DNA from: Dasypus novemcinctus
Taxonomy: Eukaryota > Chordata > Mammalia > Cingulata > Dasypodidae
Direction: 5' to 3'
Assembly: GCF_030445035.2 (NCBI RefSeq)
Contig: NC_080680.1
Coordinates: forward strand, 47,071,212 to 47,135,211
Length of the DNA: 64,000 nucleotides
A program made the translations under genes and the position numbers. Below are positions 11,564 through 23,358 of the stretch, one piece after another. The notes beneath the pieces are model-generated. The model did no database searches. It was not told where the DNA came from and was given only the letters and a program-made list of their open reading frames with translations. Within the stretch, counting starts at the first letter, position 1; each line of letters starts with the position of its first letter.

Positions 11564-12211
11564 ATGAGTACAGGTTGATGAGTCCTGTGGCAAGGGCTTC
11601 GTTTGTGTTCACCTAATGTCTAAATCAGTCACAGAAATCCAGGATGGATAAAGGAATCGGGAAGGTTATCCAGTCCCAGTCACTTCTGATGCTTTCCAGC
11701 CCTTTCTAACATCCCTAGGAGTTGAATCCCAGTTCTTATTCTCCCCAACCAATTATTAGCCAGCCTTATATTTTAGGAATTTCCTACCTTGGTCTCCAAT
11801 ATACTACTATGGAGGTATCCTTCAGACCACCTCTTCTCTGTATTCTTCAGGGGTCCACTACTCCTTTTCTCCACATTTTGGGGCATTCCTCACAATTCTG
11901 TCCTTTTCTTTCTAATCTTTCTTTTCATATTCTCCCCTCAGAGAGTCCAGTCATTCCTCAGTATCAACTAGCATTTCCATATTTGAAATAACTTCATCTT
12001 TATCTCTAGTCCTAAATTAGCTCCCAAACTCTATTTTCCTTGAAAGCTTTGCATTACCCCATGACTCAAACTCAATTCATTGTCCTCTCCCTAAAATCAC
12101 CTCCTGATCTTATATTTCCTTTTTTGTTTTCTTTGTTTTTAGTGGCACCAACATTGTCTTGTTAGGCTGGTCTCAAAACCATAGTCAACCTTGTTGCTTC
12201 TCTCTCTCTCC

Positions 12212-12244
<33 letters not shown>

Positions 12245-12650
12245 ATGGCTGATCAATTGTCAATTGTCCTGTCAGTTGTTTTATGATAAGTTCCTCCTTC
12301 CTCTCTCTTTCTTCTCTTTTCTGAATCTAGATCAGACTGTGTTAGTCAACATCTGGATGAATACAGTGACCCCTAATTCTGTGGCTGGCCTTCAATCCCC
12401 ATCCCCTTTATTCAATCCTGAAAAAACAAAAAACAAAAACAGACAATCTTTACCAGCATTCCTTTCATCTTGCCACTCAGGCTTTGAGTGTTTGTCATTA
12501 CCTCCTCATTGGTAGCACTGCCTGGTATTGGCCCTGGACATTCTTGTCTCAACCTGAATTTCCAACCAAGTTCATCAGTTCCATGTCCCATCAACACACC
12601 CTATGTGCTCTGTGTGTTTCTACCTCTGAGGCTTTGCTTCAGGGCCACCT
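11564..12650. other. Intron 1; poly-T run, no gene
   Basis: Pyrimidine-rich intronic sequence. A long poly-T run lies at about 12211-12239. Frames here are short and unlike any family I know. Confidence 0.45.
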
Positions 12651-12925
12651 GCAGTGCCCCCGAAAGTAACTTCAACTCTCCAAATCCTACAGTGCTTCAA
12701 AGGCCAGTTCAAATCGCACCCCTCTAGGAAGTCCTCTGGTCTGCTTCCAGGGTTTTTGTATTATCAATCCCTTCACACTAGTTCCCTGACTGTGTTATAT
12801 TATCTTCTGACTGTGTTATATTATCTTTAGGGGCAGGGGTCCTTTCTTAGATGAATCCTCCCATGAATTCCACAGAGTCTAATACAATGACTTGCACAAA
12901 GTAGGAGCTCAATACTAGTGACTAA
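12650..12925 (+). repeat. L2 LINE 3' fragment with a 23-bp tandem duplication
   Basis: AAAGGCCAGTTCAAATCGCA, then CCCTCTAGGAAGTCCTCTGG, and later CAAAGTAGGAGCTCAATACT match the order of L2 3' ends. A 23-bp unit containing CTGACTGTGTTATATTATCT is directly repeated at about 12787-12832. L2 is an ancient family common to mammals. Confidence 0.6.
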
Positions 12926-13163
12926 AACATTAAAAAGTTGAGATGCAATTTAAACTGTAATGTCCCATTAAATTAAGTAGTATAGCATCTCAAGGCTACA
13001 GGTCCTCTAGCTATGCTGCAGATAAAATAATTATATTGAAGGATTACTCATCCACCTCATGAAGTAGAGCTCTAAGACTCCTTGAAATCTCAGAAGCCTG
13101 TAATGACTGATGGGTAATGTAAAGAAATGGACAGGTAATGGGAAGGGTCAGACCTTACCGAAT

Positions 13164-13830
13164 CCTTTCCTTTCGGTTATACTGCCACAACCCTGAGTTT
13201 GCTCAAGCTTTCACAGTATCCTCCACTGTGGCAAAAAGGTCTGGTTGGAATCCAGCGAGACCAATGCCAACTCCAGCCAGAAGATTTATAACCTGATCAA
13301 AGACGGGCTGATCATCGGCAGGCCTGTGATGGTCCGTTCCCAGGCAGGAATCTGGAAAAACACCTTGGCCCACCAGAAGTGCTAGCATAATGGACATAGG
13401 TAAGTGAAAGTGCTCTGCCAATGCTCGAATGCCAGAGAAAGTAACCTGGATGAGGAGGATGAGAATTCTGCTCCAGCTGTTCAGAAGATACACGAATCTA
13501 AGAAAATTGATCCCCACATGCATCCCAGCCTGTACGTGAAGGGGAGGGGAAGGTGTTCAAGAATAAGCAGATTCACGTTGAGCATCCACAACCTGAGGGC
13601 GGTCAAGGCCTCCTAGCTGGCCAGGCTGGGGCTGGCAGGCAGGTCCAAGACCAAGGCCATGTGGAGGGACTCCAGACCAAGAAGCAGGAGATAATCAAGA
13701 CTGTCCAAGAAGGAAGAGAACAAGATATAAAGCTCTGCTTCCCTGGTCTGTACATAGTGGCCTTGGTAATTGTATAGATCAATCATTCAATAAAACAACA
13801 CTTCACCTGCCAATAATAATAATAATAAAA
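13164..13830 (+). pseudogene. RPL19: RPL19 processed pseudogene
   Basis: A retrocopy of the mRNA for 60S ribosomal protein L19. The start CTTTCCTTTCGG resembles the terminal-oligopyrimidine start and short 5' UTR of RPL19. Fragments in shifting frames then match L19: TGATCAAAGACGGGCTGATC (IKDGLII), AAAAACACCTTGGCCC (KNTLA), GCCAGAGAAAGTAACCTGGA (PEKVTWMRR), GAATCTAAGAAAATTGATCC (ESKKID). The 3' UTR follows (GTCTGTACATAGTGGCC, an AATAAAAC signal) and an A-rich AATAAT tail. There are no introns. The initiator ATG is lost and several indels and stops break the frame, so it cannot encode L19. It is on the same strand as the host gene, inside intron 1. Confidence 0.93.
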
Positions 13831-14193
13831 GAGTATGAATCCAGGCCTGGGACAAACTGTATTACTTGCCCAAAAGTATAAAAGACTGTTGCTTTCAATC
13901 CCTGTCTTAGGCACTGTGCTTTAAAACAGTGGTTAATTCAGGTATTTCAATTCAATTTTATGAATATACACATAGATCTTTGTAGGTACCAAGGGCTGTG
14001 CTAGATACCTAAGAAGATTCTTAACCAGTGAGTGAACACTGGCAATATTCAGCAAAGAATAAAATGCTTTGCAAACATGATCATTTATGATAGTTATTAT
14101 TACTCAAATGAATTATTTGCTATGATTCTTGTGACATTTCCATAGAGTACTTATACCTTGGCTATTCTTCAGACCAAAGAATTCCTTGAAAGC
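13831..14193. other. Intron 1, no feature recognised
   Basis: An AT-rich intronic stretch with no assignable feature. Confidence 0.4.
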
Positions 14194-14331
14194 TCATATT
14201 CATCTGTGTACATCAGAGTCTGGCACATAGAAAATACTCAGTAAATGTTTTAAATAAAAGATTCATATTCATCTCTATACATCAAAGTCTGGCACACAGT
14301 AAATACTGAGCCAATGTTTTAAATAAAAGGA
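14194..14331. repeat. Two-copy 69-bp tandem duplication
   Basis: A unit running from CATATTCATCT...TACATCA through GTCTGGCACA to AATGTTTTAAATAAAAG occurs twice, end to end. TGGCAC recurs at 14221 and 14290, giving a 69-bp period. The copies differ at several positions. Each resembles an L2-type 3' end, so this is a local duplication of an old LINE end. Confidence 0.85.
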
Positions 14332-15734
14332 AAAAAAAAAGCAGTTTAAATTTCTGTGCATTATTGCAGCACCAGAAATTTTATTTCATCTATCAGTTCT
14401 CAAATAGATTTTGAAGATTGTAGAAGGGGCACCAAACTAAGTTTATAGCAATCAAGAAGTGAAATGGGACTTCCGGGAAGACAGAAGACTAGAAAGACAT
14501 GGGACTCGCTTCTTCAAGAAAAATCATAGAGGACAGGCAGAAACTGCCTGGAAGACATGTTCTAGGGTCCAAGACACCAGGGGAAAGCTGGACACCACTT
14601 AGAGGAGAAAGGGGCAAATAAAAAGAATCTCAACTGCAAAACTGTGAGTTAAAGCTGCAGCTGCAGCTGCTAGCACCCTCCCCACCCTACAGACAGTTTT
14701 GAATTCTCAGACCTTGAGCAGGTGGCTACAGAGAAAGGGGCCTGCAGGGATCCACCTCCCTGGGGAGAGAAAAACAGAGCCTAAGGCTGACTCAGTTTTT
14801 GACCCACAAATTTGACTGCTGTGTCCCAGGAGCCCTTCCAGGTTGGTTGGAGCTGCACCAATGCTTGCCTTGGGAGCCTGCAAGGGACTGAAGAGAGCTG
14901 ACCTTCTCAATCACCCTCCTTACTGACCAGGGTTGGTTGTTGAGGATGCAGAGGGTAGTGGAATTATTTCCTACCCAGGAAAGAGAGGAGCAAAGGTTGG
15001 AGAAAAACCTCCGAGAAAGTTTCAATTATGAGGCTCTTAGCCTCCAGGCAGAATCTTCTATCACATTAATCCCATTGGTGTTGCAGCAAACACACCCCAA
15101 CCAGGCTTTGAACTGAGAGGGCTATTGAAGAGCGCCATCTGCTGGCCAACCAAGGAAGTGTATGTGAGGAAATTACAAGTAAATAAGTGAGAGACTTTTT
15201 CATGTATTTACAGGGTCCCTCCCCAAGGCCCTTAGAAGCAGGTCTCCAACCCATTACTAGGTCAGGGCCCAGATTTGAGCAACTAACAGGGACACTCCTA
15301 AAGTCCCAGAACAGGTTTAACCAAGAATGAAAGAACAGCAGTAATACACAGCTTCTCACCACTAAAGAGAGAAATTGAGCATCACAGTAAACTCATCATC
15401 CTAATCAGATGACTAGACATCAGCAAAAAATTACAAGCCAAACTAAGAAAATGGAGGAAATGGCCTAAGAAAAGGAATACATCATCAATACCCCAGATGA
15501 GACCCAGGATCTAAGGCAATTAATCAACATGATTCATACAAATTTTCAAAATCAAATTAATGTGTTGAAAGATAATATGGCCAAAGAGATAAAAGGTATC
15601 AGGAAGAAACTGAGCAAACACAAAGAAGAATTTGAAAACCTGAACAGAAAAATAACAGAACTCATGAAATGAAAGGCACAATATGAGAGATCAAGAACAG
15701 ATTTGATAACAATAAAACTGGAAAAAGACCTTGA

Positions 15735-16795
15735 CCAAAAGGGGGGAAAAGTTAAGACAAATGAGTTTATATGGCTAAGAGACTTCAAAGTGAGTTGGGA
15801 GGTCATTTCAGAGGTTGGCTTATGCCATCTCAGCAGGATCTCATTGACAGCCAAACTACATACAACCTGAAATTGCTGGGCTCCTGGAGACATCCAAATG
15901 CTACAGCTCAGGAGTTTGGTGGCCTGCCAGTGGACCCCACTTGGGAATTGATGCTCCCCAGTATTGTGGTTTCCCTACACATGGCTCTTCTGCCCCTTCT
16001 ATGTGAACCAAAATTAGTACTAGAGTTGATATGTATATGTCCAAAAAACTTAAATCTTTGAGTTGTCCATGTGCCAGCTGGGCCCTGAATCTCAACAGAG
16101 TTGCAACACCTACTCTCCAGTTCATTGGAGTCACTCAGACAACTAACAAGGAGATGATTATGGACAACAACCATCCCAAGGAACAGAGAGAGTCTACAAC
16201 TGCAAGCAAGATAGTCCTATCCATCTGCCCCATGGGATCTATGCCCCCTCTCAATTAGAGGTGGAGTGAGTATCACCACCCCAGAATCCTCAAGAACAGG
16301 GAATGAACAATGGACTAGAGTAGGCTTACTGGTATTCTACTCTAGACTTATTGTGATTCTAGCAATGAAAGAACTTTTATCATTGATGTGGAGGCAGTGG
16401 CCATGGGAGGTTCTAAGGGGAGGGAGAGGGAAAAACAGGTATAATATGGGGCATTTTAGGGACTTGAGAATTGTCCTGAATGACACTGCAATAACAAATA
16501 TAGGCCATTATATATCTTGTCATACTTAATAAAATTGTGTGGGAGAGAGTGTCAACTACAATGTAAACTGTAGTCTATGCTTAGTGTCAACGGGGCAAAA
16601 TGTGTTAATCAATTGTGTAACAAATATACCACACAATGAAGGATGTTGTTAATGTGGGAAAATGTGGGAGGGGTAGGGAGAAGGGCATATGGGAATCCCC
16701 TATATTTTCAATGTAACATTTATATAATCTAAGTATCTTTTTTTTAAAAAAAGTATATATATGTATATATATATATATGACACACATTTGAGGTA
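15735..16795 (+). mobile_element. L1 3'-UTR fragment inserted in L1 ORF1
   Basis: Roughly 1 kb of L1 3' UTR sequence interrupts ORF1 of the surrounding L1. It starts near AAGACAAATGAGTTTATATG and ends GGGAATCCCCTATATTTTCA, then AATGTAACATTTATATAATC, then a T/A-rich (TA)n tail at 16738-16780. ORF1 continues directly after it (GAAATGATAGAAGAAAAAAT). It is a 5'-truncated L1 insertion. I could not define a clear target duplication, so the ends are approximate. The small open frames in it are not genes. Confidence 0.7.
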
Positions 16796-19184
16796 TACAA
16801 CACCAGGCTCGAAATGATAGAAGAAAAAATAAGTGATACAGAATACAGAACAGCTGAAATTGAAGAGAGAGAAAAGAATGGAAAAAATTGAGCAGGGACT
16901 CAGGGAGTTGGATTATAACACGAAACACAACAACATACTTGTCGTGGGAGTTCCAGAAGAAGAGACTGGAAAAGGGGCAGAAAAAGTATTTGAGGAAATA
17001 ATGGCTGAAAATTTCCCAATTCTCATGAAAGAAATGAATTTACATGTTCAAGGAGCACAGCCTACCCCAATCAGAATAAGTCCAAATAGACCTGCTCCAA
17101 GACACAGAATGTCAAATGTCAAAGATAAAGAGAAATTTATGAGAACAGCAAGGAAGAAGCAAACCATCCCATACAAGGGATGCCCGATAAGACTTAGTGC
17201 AGATTTCTCATCAGAACCATGGAGGTGAGAAGATAGTGTATGATACAATTAAGATACTGAAAGAGAAAAATTGCCAGTAAAGAATTCTTTATTTGGCAAA
17301 ACTGTCCTTCAAATATAAAGATGAATTTAAAATATTCATGAATAAGCAGAAACTAAGGGTTCATAGAAAAGAATCTGCCTTTGCAGGAAATATTAAAGGG
17401 AGCCTTACAGCCCAAAAGGAAAAGACAGGAGAGAGAGGCTTGAAAGAGAGTGTAGAAGACAAGAATAGAAGAAAGGATAACTACACAAGTAAAAAGACAA
17501 ATGAAAACAAGATATGACAAATGAAAACCAAATAATAAAATAGTGGAAGTAAATAACGCATTTACAGTAATATCATGGAATGTGAATAGATTAAACCCCC
17601 CAATCAAAAGATATAGACTGACAGAATGGATTAAAAAAACATGAGCCACCCATATGCTACCTACAAGAGATGCACCTTAGACCCAGGGATACAAACTAGC
17701 TGAAAGTGAAAGATTGGAATAAGATACTCCACACAAACAGTAACCAAAAAAGAGCAGGGGTAGCCATATTAATAACAGAAAAAACAGACTTTAAATGCAA
17801 AAAGTTATAAGAGATACAGAAGGCCATTGTATATTAATAAAAGGGACATTCCATCAGGAAGAAATATCAGTTATAAATACCTATGTCCCTAACCAGAATG
17901 CTTCAGAATACATGGTGCAAAGTCTGGCAAAACTGAAGGAAGAAATAGACATTCCTACGATAATAGTTGGAGAATTCAACAACCACTTAAATCATTAGAT
18001 AGAACTAGACAGAAAATCAATAAGGAAATAGAGAATAGGAATAATATGTAAATGAGCTAAACCTAAGAGACATATACAGAATGTTGTACCCAAACTCAGT
18101 GGGTTATACATTCTTCTCAAATGCCTACGGATATTTCTTCAGGATAGACCACATGTTAGGTCACAAGGCAATTAATATAAAAAGACTGAAATTATACAAG
18201 CACTTTCTCACGTTATAATGGAATGAAACTGAAAATCAGTAATAGTCAGAAAAGGGGGAAATTGACACATGTGCAGGCTGAACAACACACTCCTAAACAA
18301 TCATTGGGTCAAAGAAGAAATTGCAAGTAAAATCAGTAAATATAGAGACAAATGAAAATGAGGACACAAATTATCAAAACTTATGTAACACAGCGAAGAC
18401 AATGCCGAGAGGGAAATTTATAGCCCTAAACTCCTATATTTAAAAAGAAAGAGCTAAAATCAAAGATCTAACCGAACAACTGGAGAAACTAGAAAAAGAA
18501 AAGCAAACCATTTCCAAAGCAAGCAGAAAGAAAGAAATAATAATAAAGATTAGAGCAGAAATAAATGAAATTGAGAACAAAAAACAATAGAGAAAATCAA
18601 TAAAACCAAAAGCTGGTTTTTGAGAGCAATTAAATTGACAAACAGATTAACAAAAAAAGAGAGAAGATGCAAATAAAATCAGAAATGAAAGGGGGGGGCG
18701 TTATGACTAAACTCATAGAAATAAAAAAGGACATAAGAAGATATTACAAGAAACTGTATGCCAACAAACTAGACAACCTAGATGAAATGGACAAATACCA
18801 ACAAACACAAAAAAACCTTCACTGACTCGACAAGAAATACAAGAAATTAGCAAACCAATCATATTTAAGGAGATTGGAACAAAGAAAAGTCCAGAACCGG
18901 ATGTTTCACAGGTGAATTCCACCAAGCATTTCAAGAAGAATTAACACCAGGAGAACCAGCAAGATGGCAGCGGAGTAAGGAGCAACTAGAGTCAGCTCCT
19001 GCTACGGGGCAGTTAGCAAACACCCAGGGCTCTCTGGAGCTAGCTGAAGCACCTGTTTGGGGGCTGCAGGAGACCAGAAGAGCATTCTGCAACGTCCTTG
19101 AAGGAGTGGAAGGAGGAGATATCCACCTGCAGAGAAGACTTGTAAGTAGAGCACTCCACACCGTGGAGGCTGGTGCCCATCCTG

Positions 19185-19970
19185 CACTGGAGGCACAAGC
19201 TGCCTTGGGAGCTGTTCCGCTGCTGGAATTGTTCTGCTTCCCCAAACAGGGGAGGAAGGACGGTTGGGCACCAATTTCAGCTGCCGATGAGTAAATTCAG
19301 GGGGCTACAGTATAATCCTGAGAACAGCTAATGGTTGAGCCTGTCCAAGTCAGAAAGAGGCTGGGAGCCGCCATCTTAACTCTGCGCCTGGCAGGAGGGG
19401 AAGCGGGCGGACTGAAAATCCCAGTGCTGGTGGGGACCCACTTCTTTCCATCCAGATCAGATTGCAGCTCTAGCCTAGGCCCCAGTGCCACCTCCAGCAG
19501 GGAGGAAGCTGCGGGGACCTGAGCCAGCTTCTCCGGGAAATTACCGGCCAAGCTGCAGAGGCCGGTGATTATTCTACTCTGGTGGCAGAAGCCGCCCCAG
19601 GAGCTATTCTGTGGCTGGAATTGGAGGCTCCATTTCCCAGAAACAGGGGAGGTGGAGACAGTTGGCTGCCGATTTCAACTACTGATTGGTAGACTTGGCT
19701 GGCTAAGATAGAAACCTGGGAACAACTAGGGTGTGAACCAGCCCAGGTCAGAAAGAGGCCAGTAGCCGCCATTCTGACTCCACCCCAGCCTGAGGGGAAG
19801 CCGGGCTGACTGAAACACCCAGTGCTGGCAGGAACCAGTTTCTTTCACACAGATCAGCCTGCAGCACTAGCCTAGGCTTCAGCCCCGCCCTGGCAGGGAG
19901 GAGCTGGAGGAGCCCTGCACCAGCCTATCCAGGTAACTGCAGGTAACTTTAGCTGGAATAGACTGAAAAT
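19185..19970 (+). repeat. Tandem ~395-bp monomers in the L1 5' region
   Basis: Two successive units share an ordered set of blocks: GCTGGAATTG (19222 and 19614, 392 apart), AACAGGGGAGG, GTCAGAAAGAGG followed by AGCCGCCAT (19349 and 19747, 398 apart), CCCAGTGCTGG, CAGATCAG and AGCCTAGGC. A third, weaker partial unit may follow to about 20200. Tandem monomers act as promoters in some rodent L1s; a promoter role here is inference. Confidence 0.75.
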
Positions 19971-20247
19971 CAGAAGTCTACCAGGGCAAGTGCGGTCATC
20001 TTAGATCTGCACTGCATAGATTGCTGCCCACACCTGCAGCTCCATCCCCACCTAGAGCAAGGGAGAAAGGGATGTGAAGCTTCATCAGTCTCTCTGGGCA
20101 ACTACAGTCTAGGCCTGCATGGTGGATTATTCCACATAGCTGTGACTCTGCCCCTACCCCTGGCAAAGGATAAAGTTGGAAGAAGCTTCATTGGTCCCTG
20201 GTGCAATGAGGGCAGTTTGAGCCTCCACAGCTTACAGCACAAACTAC

Positions 20248-21322
20248 ATGCTTGGCTCCTACTGCACAACCAGCAAGGGAGAAAGGGCAGGAAGCCCTAA
20301 ACTAAAGAGAAAAACTGCACCCAGAATAAATACTCTAGTAAGCCAGATGCCAAGACACCAACAAAAAATTACAATCCACACCAAGAAACAGGAAGCTATG
20401 GCCCAGTTACAGGAACTAGAGAAGCCTCCAGATGACATAAAGGAGTTAAGACAACTAATTATAGATGTTCAAACAAATCTCCTTAATAAATTCAATCAGG
20501 TGGCTAAAGAGATTAAGGATATTAAGAAGACATTGGATGAGCACAAAAAAGAATTTGAAGGCATACATAGAAAAATAGCAGGTCTTTTGGGAATGAAAGG
20601 TGCAATAAATGAAATTTAAAAAACATTGGAATGATATAATAGTAGATTTGAGGAGGCAGAAGAAAGGATTGGTGAGCTTGAAGAAATGGCCTCTGAAAGT
20701 GAACATACAAAAGAACAGATGAAGAAAAGAATGGAAAAAATTGAACAAGGTCTCAGGGCACTAAATGACAGCAAAAGGCATGCAAACATACGTGTCAAGG
20801 GTGTCCCAGAAGGAGAAGAGAAGGGAAAAGGGGCAGAAGGAATATTTGAAGAAAAAATGGTAGAAAATTTCCTAACCCTATTGAAGGACGTAGATATTCC
20901 TGTCCAAGAAGCACAGTGTACTCCCATCCGAAAAAATCCAAACAGACTGACTCCAAGATACATACTCATCAGAATGTCAAAGGCCAAAGACAAAGAAAAT
21001 TCTGATAGCAACAAGAGAAAAGCAATGCATAACATATAAGGGATATCCAATAAAATTAAGTGCTGATTTCTCATCTGGAGCCATGAAGGCAAGAAGACAG
21101 TGGTCCGATATATTTAAGATAATACAAGAGAAAAACTTCCAGCCAAAAATCTTCTACCCAACAAGACTGTTTTTCAAAAATGAAGGTGACATTAGAATAT
21201 TCACAGATAAACAGAAACGGAGAGAATTTCTAAGCAAGAGACCAGATTTTCAGGAAATACTAAAGGGTGTGCTAGAGCCTGAAAAGAACAGACAGGAGAG
21301 AGGGGCCTGGAAGAGAGTCTAG
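20248..21322 (+). pseudogene. L1 ORF1 (RNA-binding protein) remnant
   Basis: Remnant of the L1 ORF1 nucleic-acid chaperone. Frames at 20248-20619 (lysine/glutamate-rich coiled coil, ending in a stop), 20686-21039 (including RMEKIEQGLRAL and VKGVPEGEE, typical of the L1 RNA-recognition region) and 21083-21322 (KARRQWSDIFKIIQEKNFQP, C-terminal domain) cover most of the protein. They are split by a stop near 20619 and a frameshift near 21040. No intact product is possible. Confidence 0.85.
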
Positions 21323-22599
21323 AAATGAAGATTAGATCAATAAAAGTAACTAAAATTGTCAAAAGAGTGGTGAAAATAAAATATGACAGATAAAACTCAA
21401 ATAGTTAGGAATAAACTTAACCAATGATGTAAAACATTTGTATTCAGAAAACTGCAACTCAGTGTTAAATCAAAAAAGCCCTAAATACCTGGAAGAACAT
21501 CCCATGCTCATGGATTGGAAGACTAAATATCATCAAGATGTCAATGCTACTCAAATTGATATACAGATTTAATGCAATACCGATAAAAATTCCACCAGCA
21601 TTAAAGAAAAAATTGAAAACACGATTGTTAAATTTATTTGGAAGGGTAAGGAGTCCTGAATAGTCAGAAACATCATAAAAAGGAAAAGTGAACCCTCATC
21701 TTCGGACTTTAAATCATAATACCTACCTACAGTGGTAAAAACAGCATGGCACTGGCCTAAAGACACAATAGACCAATGGAATCAAATTTATGGTTCAGAA
21801 ACAGACCCTCACAGGTATGGTCAAGTGGTTTTTGACTTGCCTGTCAAAGTCACACAGCTCAGACAGAACAATCCACTCAACAAAAGGTGCTGAAAGAATT
21901 GGACATCTATAGCTGAAAGAAGGAAAGAGGACCCCTATCTCACACCTTATCCAAAAATTAACTCAAAATGGATCAAAAAACTAAAAATAAAAGCAAGAAC
22001 CATAAAACTTCTAGGAGAAATTTTAGGAAAATATCTTCAAGACCTGGTGTAGGTGGTGAATTCTTAAAGGAGAAAAGAGAAGGACTGAGTGGACTACTGA
22101 TGTTTAATGTATGTAGAAGTTTTAATTAGCTTTACTGCAAAGGTATGGAAATGTATAGAATGGATGGTAACACACAGTGTGTAACAGCTAGGTTATAAAT
22201 GGGGACATGACTGAAAATGGTAGTCTAGTTATGTAAATGCCAAATGACAGAATGCTAGAGAATAATCTAGGAAGTGGATAGCACAGTAAACCAAGAGGTG
22301 CATGAGAACTGTGGTTGATAGCACAGATGCAAGAGTGTCCTTTGGTACCTAGAACAAATGTATATCACTACTGCAGGGTGTTGGGAATGTGGAGAAGCAT
22401 GGGGAAAATACAGCTGATGTGATCTATGGACTGTGGTTAGTAGTAGTAATATAATATTCTTGCATCTATGCGAAAGATGTACTGTGTTGATACTGAGGCA
22501 GTATGGAAATGTGAGCCAAATGTACACTATGGACATGGTAACAATCAGATGATATTATTTTATCTGTAGCAAATGACACACCACATTGTGGTGTATGGA

Positions 22600-23145
22600 T
22601 GGAGGCGTGTTGTTGGGGAATTCTGCACATGTGCATGATTGTTTTATAAGTTTACAACTTCTGTCATAAAAATATATATTTAAAAAATAATAATAGGGTG
22701 GGTTGGGGGAAAAATACACCAAATATAAGATAAGGACTATGATTAGTAGTAAGATTTTGACAATATTCTTTCATAATTTGTAACAAACGCCTCATGACAA
22801 TGCAAGGTGTTGGTGGAGGGTTGATGTATGGGGCCCCTGTATGATGTTATGCATGTTTGCTTTGTAAGTTTACAACTTTTACTATACACTTAATTGTTTA
22901 TGTATGTTCATATGTAAATGATATAAAGATAATAGGATTGGTTAGAGGGAAAATACTTTGGTTAGTAGTAATATTGTGACAATGCTCTTTAATTATTAGT
23001 TAAAAAGGTTTAAAAACAATGCAAGTTATTGGTGGTAGGGTGAGATGTTACATATGTTTGTTTTGTAAGTTCACAACTATTTTATACTTATTGTTCTTGT
23101 ATGTTTATGTGTGAGTGATATATTTCAATAAATTAAAAAAAAGAA
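22600..23145 (+). repeat. Tandem ~200-220-bp units in the L1 3' UTR
   Basis: Three related units each carry TAAGTTTACAAC (or TAAGTTCACAAC), at 22647, 22865 and 23066, giving spacings of 218 and 201 bp. Each is preceded by an ATGCAAGGTGTTGGTGG-like block. The truncated L1 end at 1108-1500 carries two such units 222 bp apart. The tandem form is therefore part of the element, not a local accident. Confidence 0.75.
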
Positions 23146-23358
23146 TATATTTTTAATGTAATTAAAAATAATAATAATAAATAAATATTTAAAAATATTT
23201 TAATGTAATTAAAAATAATAATAAATAAATATTAAAAAAAAAAGAATTAACACCAATCCTGTTTAAACTCTTCAAAGAAATCGGAGAGAAAATTACAAAA
23301 CACATTTTATGAAGCCAATATCATCCTAATACCAAAGCTAGATAAAGATACTATAAGA

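Larger units (their letters stand above)
18950..23241 (+). mobile_element. Younger L1, internally deleted, nested in the older L1
   Basis: A 4.3-kb L1 flanked by the 14-bp direct repeat AAGAATTAACACCA (18936-18949 and 23242-23255), a clean target-site duplication. Its 5' end reads GGAGAACCAGCAAGATGGCA. The GC-rich 5' region contains tandem monomers (19185-19970). ORF1 remnants follow: coiled coil at 20248-20619 and RNA-binding part at 20686-21322, in three frames. Near 21400 the sequence jumps to the C-terminal part of ORF2, so endonuclease and most of the reverse transcriptase are missing. A long 3' UTR with tandem units ends in an A/T-rich tail. It cannot be autonomous. It is younger than its host L1 because it interrupts it. 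Confidence 0.9.

Noticed and set aside
16605-16928. Minus-strand frame with several hydrophobic segments that might suggest a membrane protein
   Set aside because: It lies over an L1 3' UTR, a TA repeat and ORF1 sequence; the hydrophobicity comes from AT-rich DNA.
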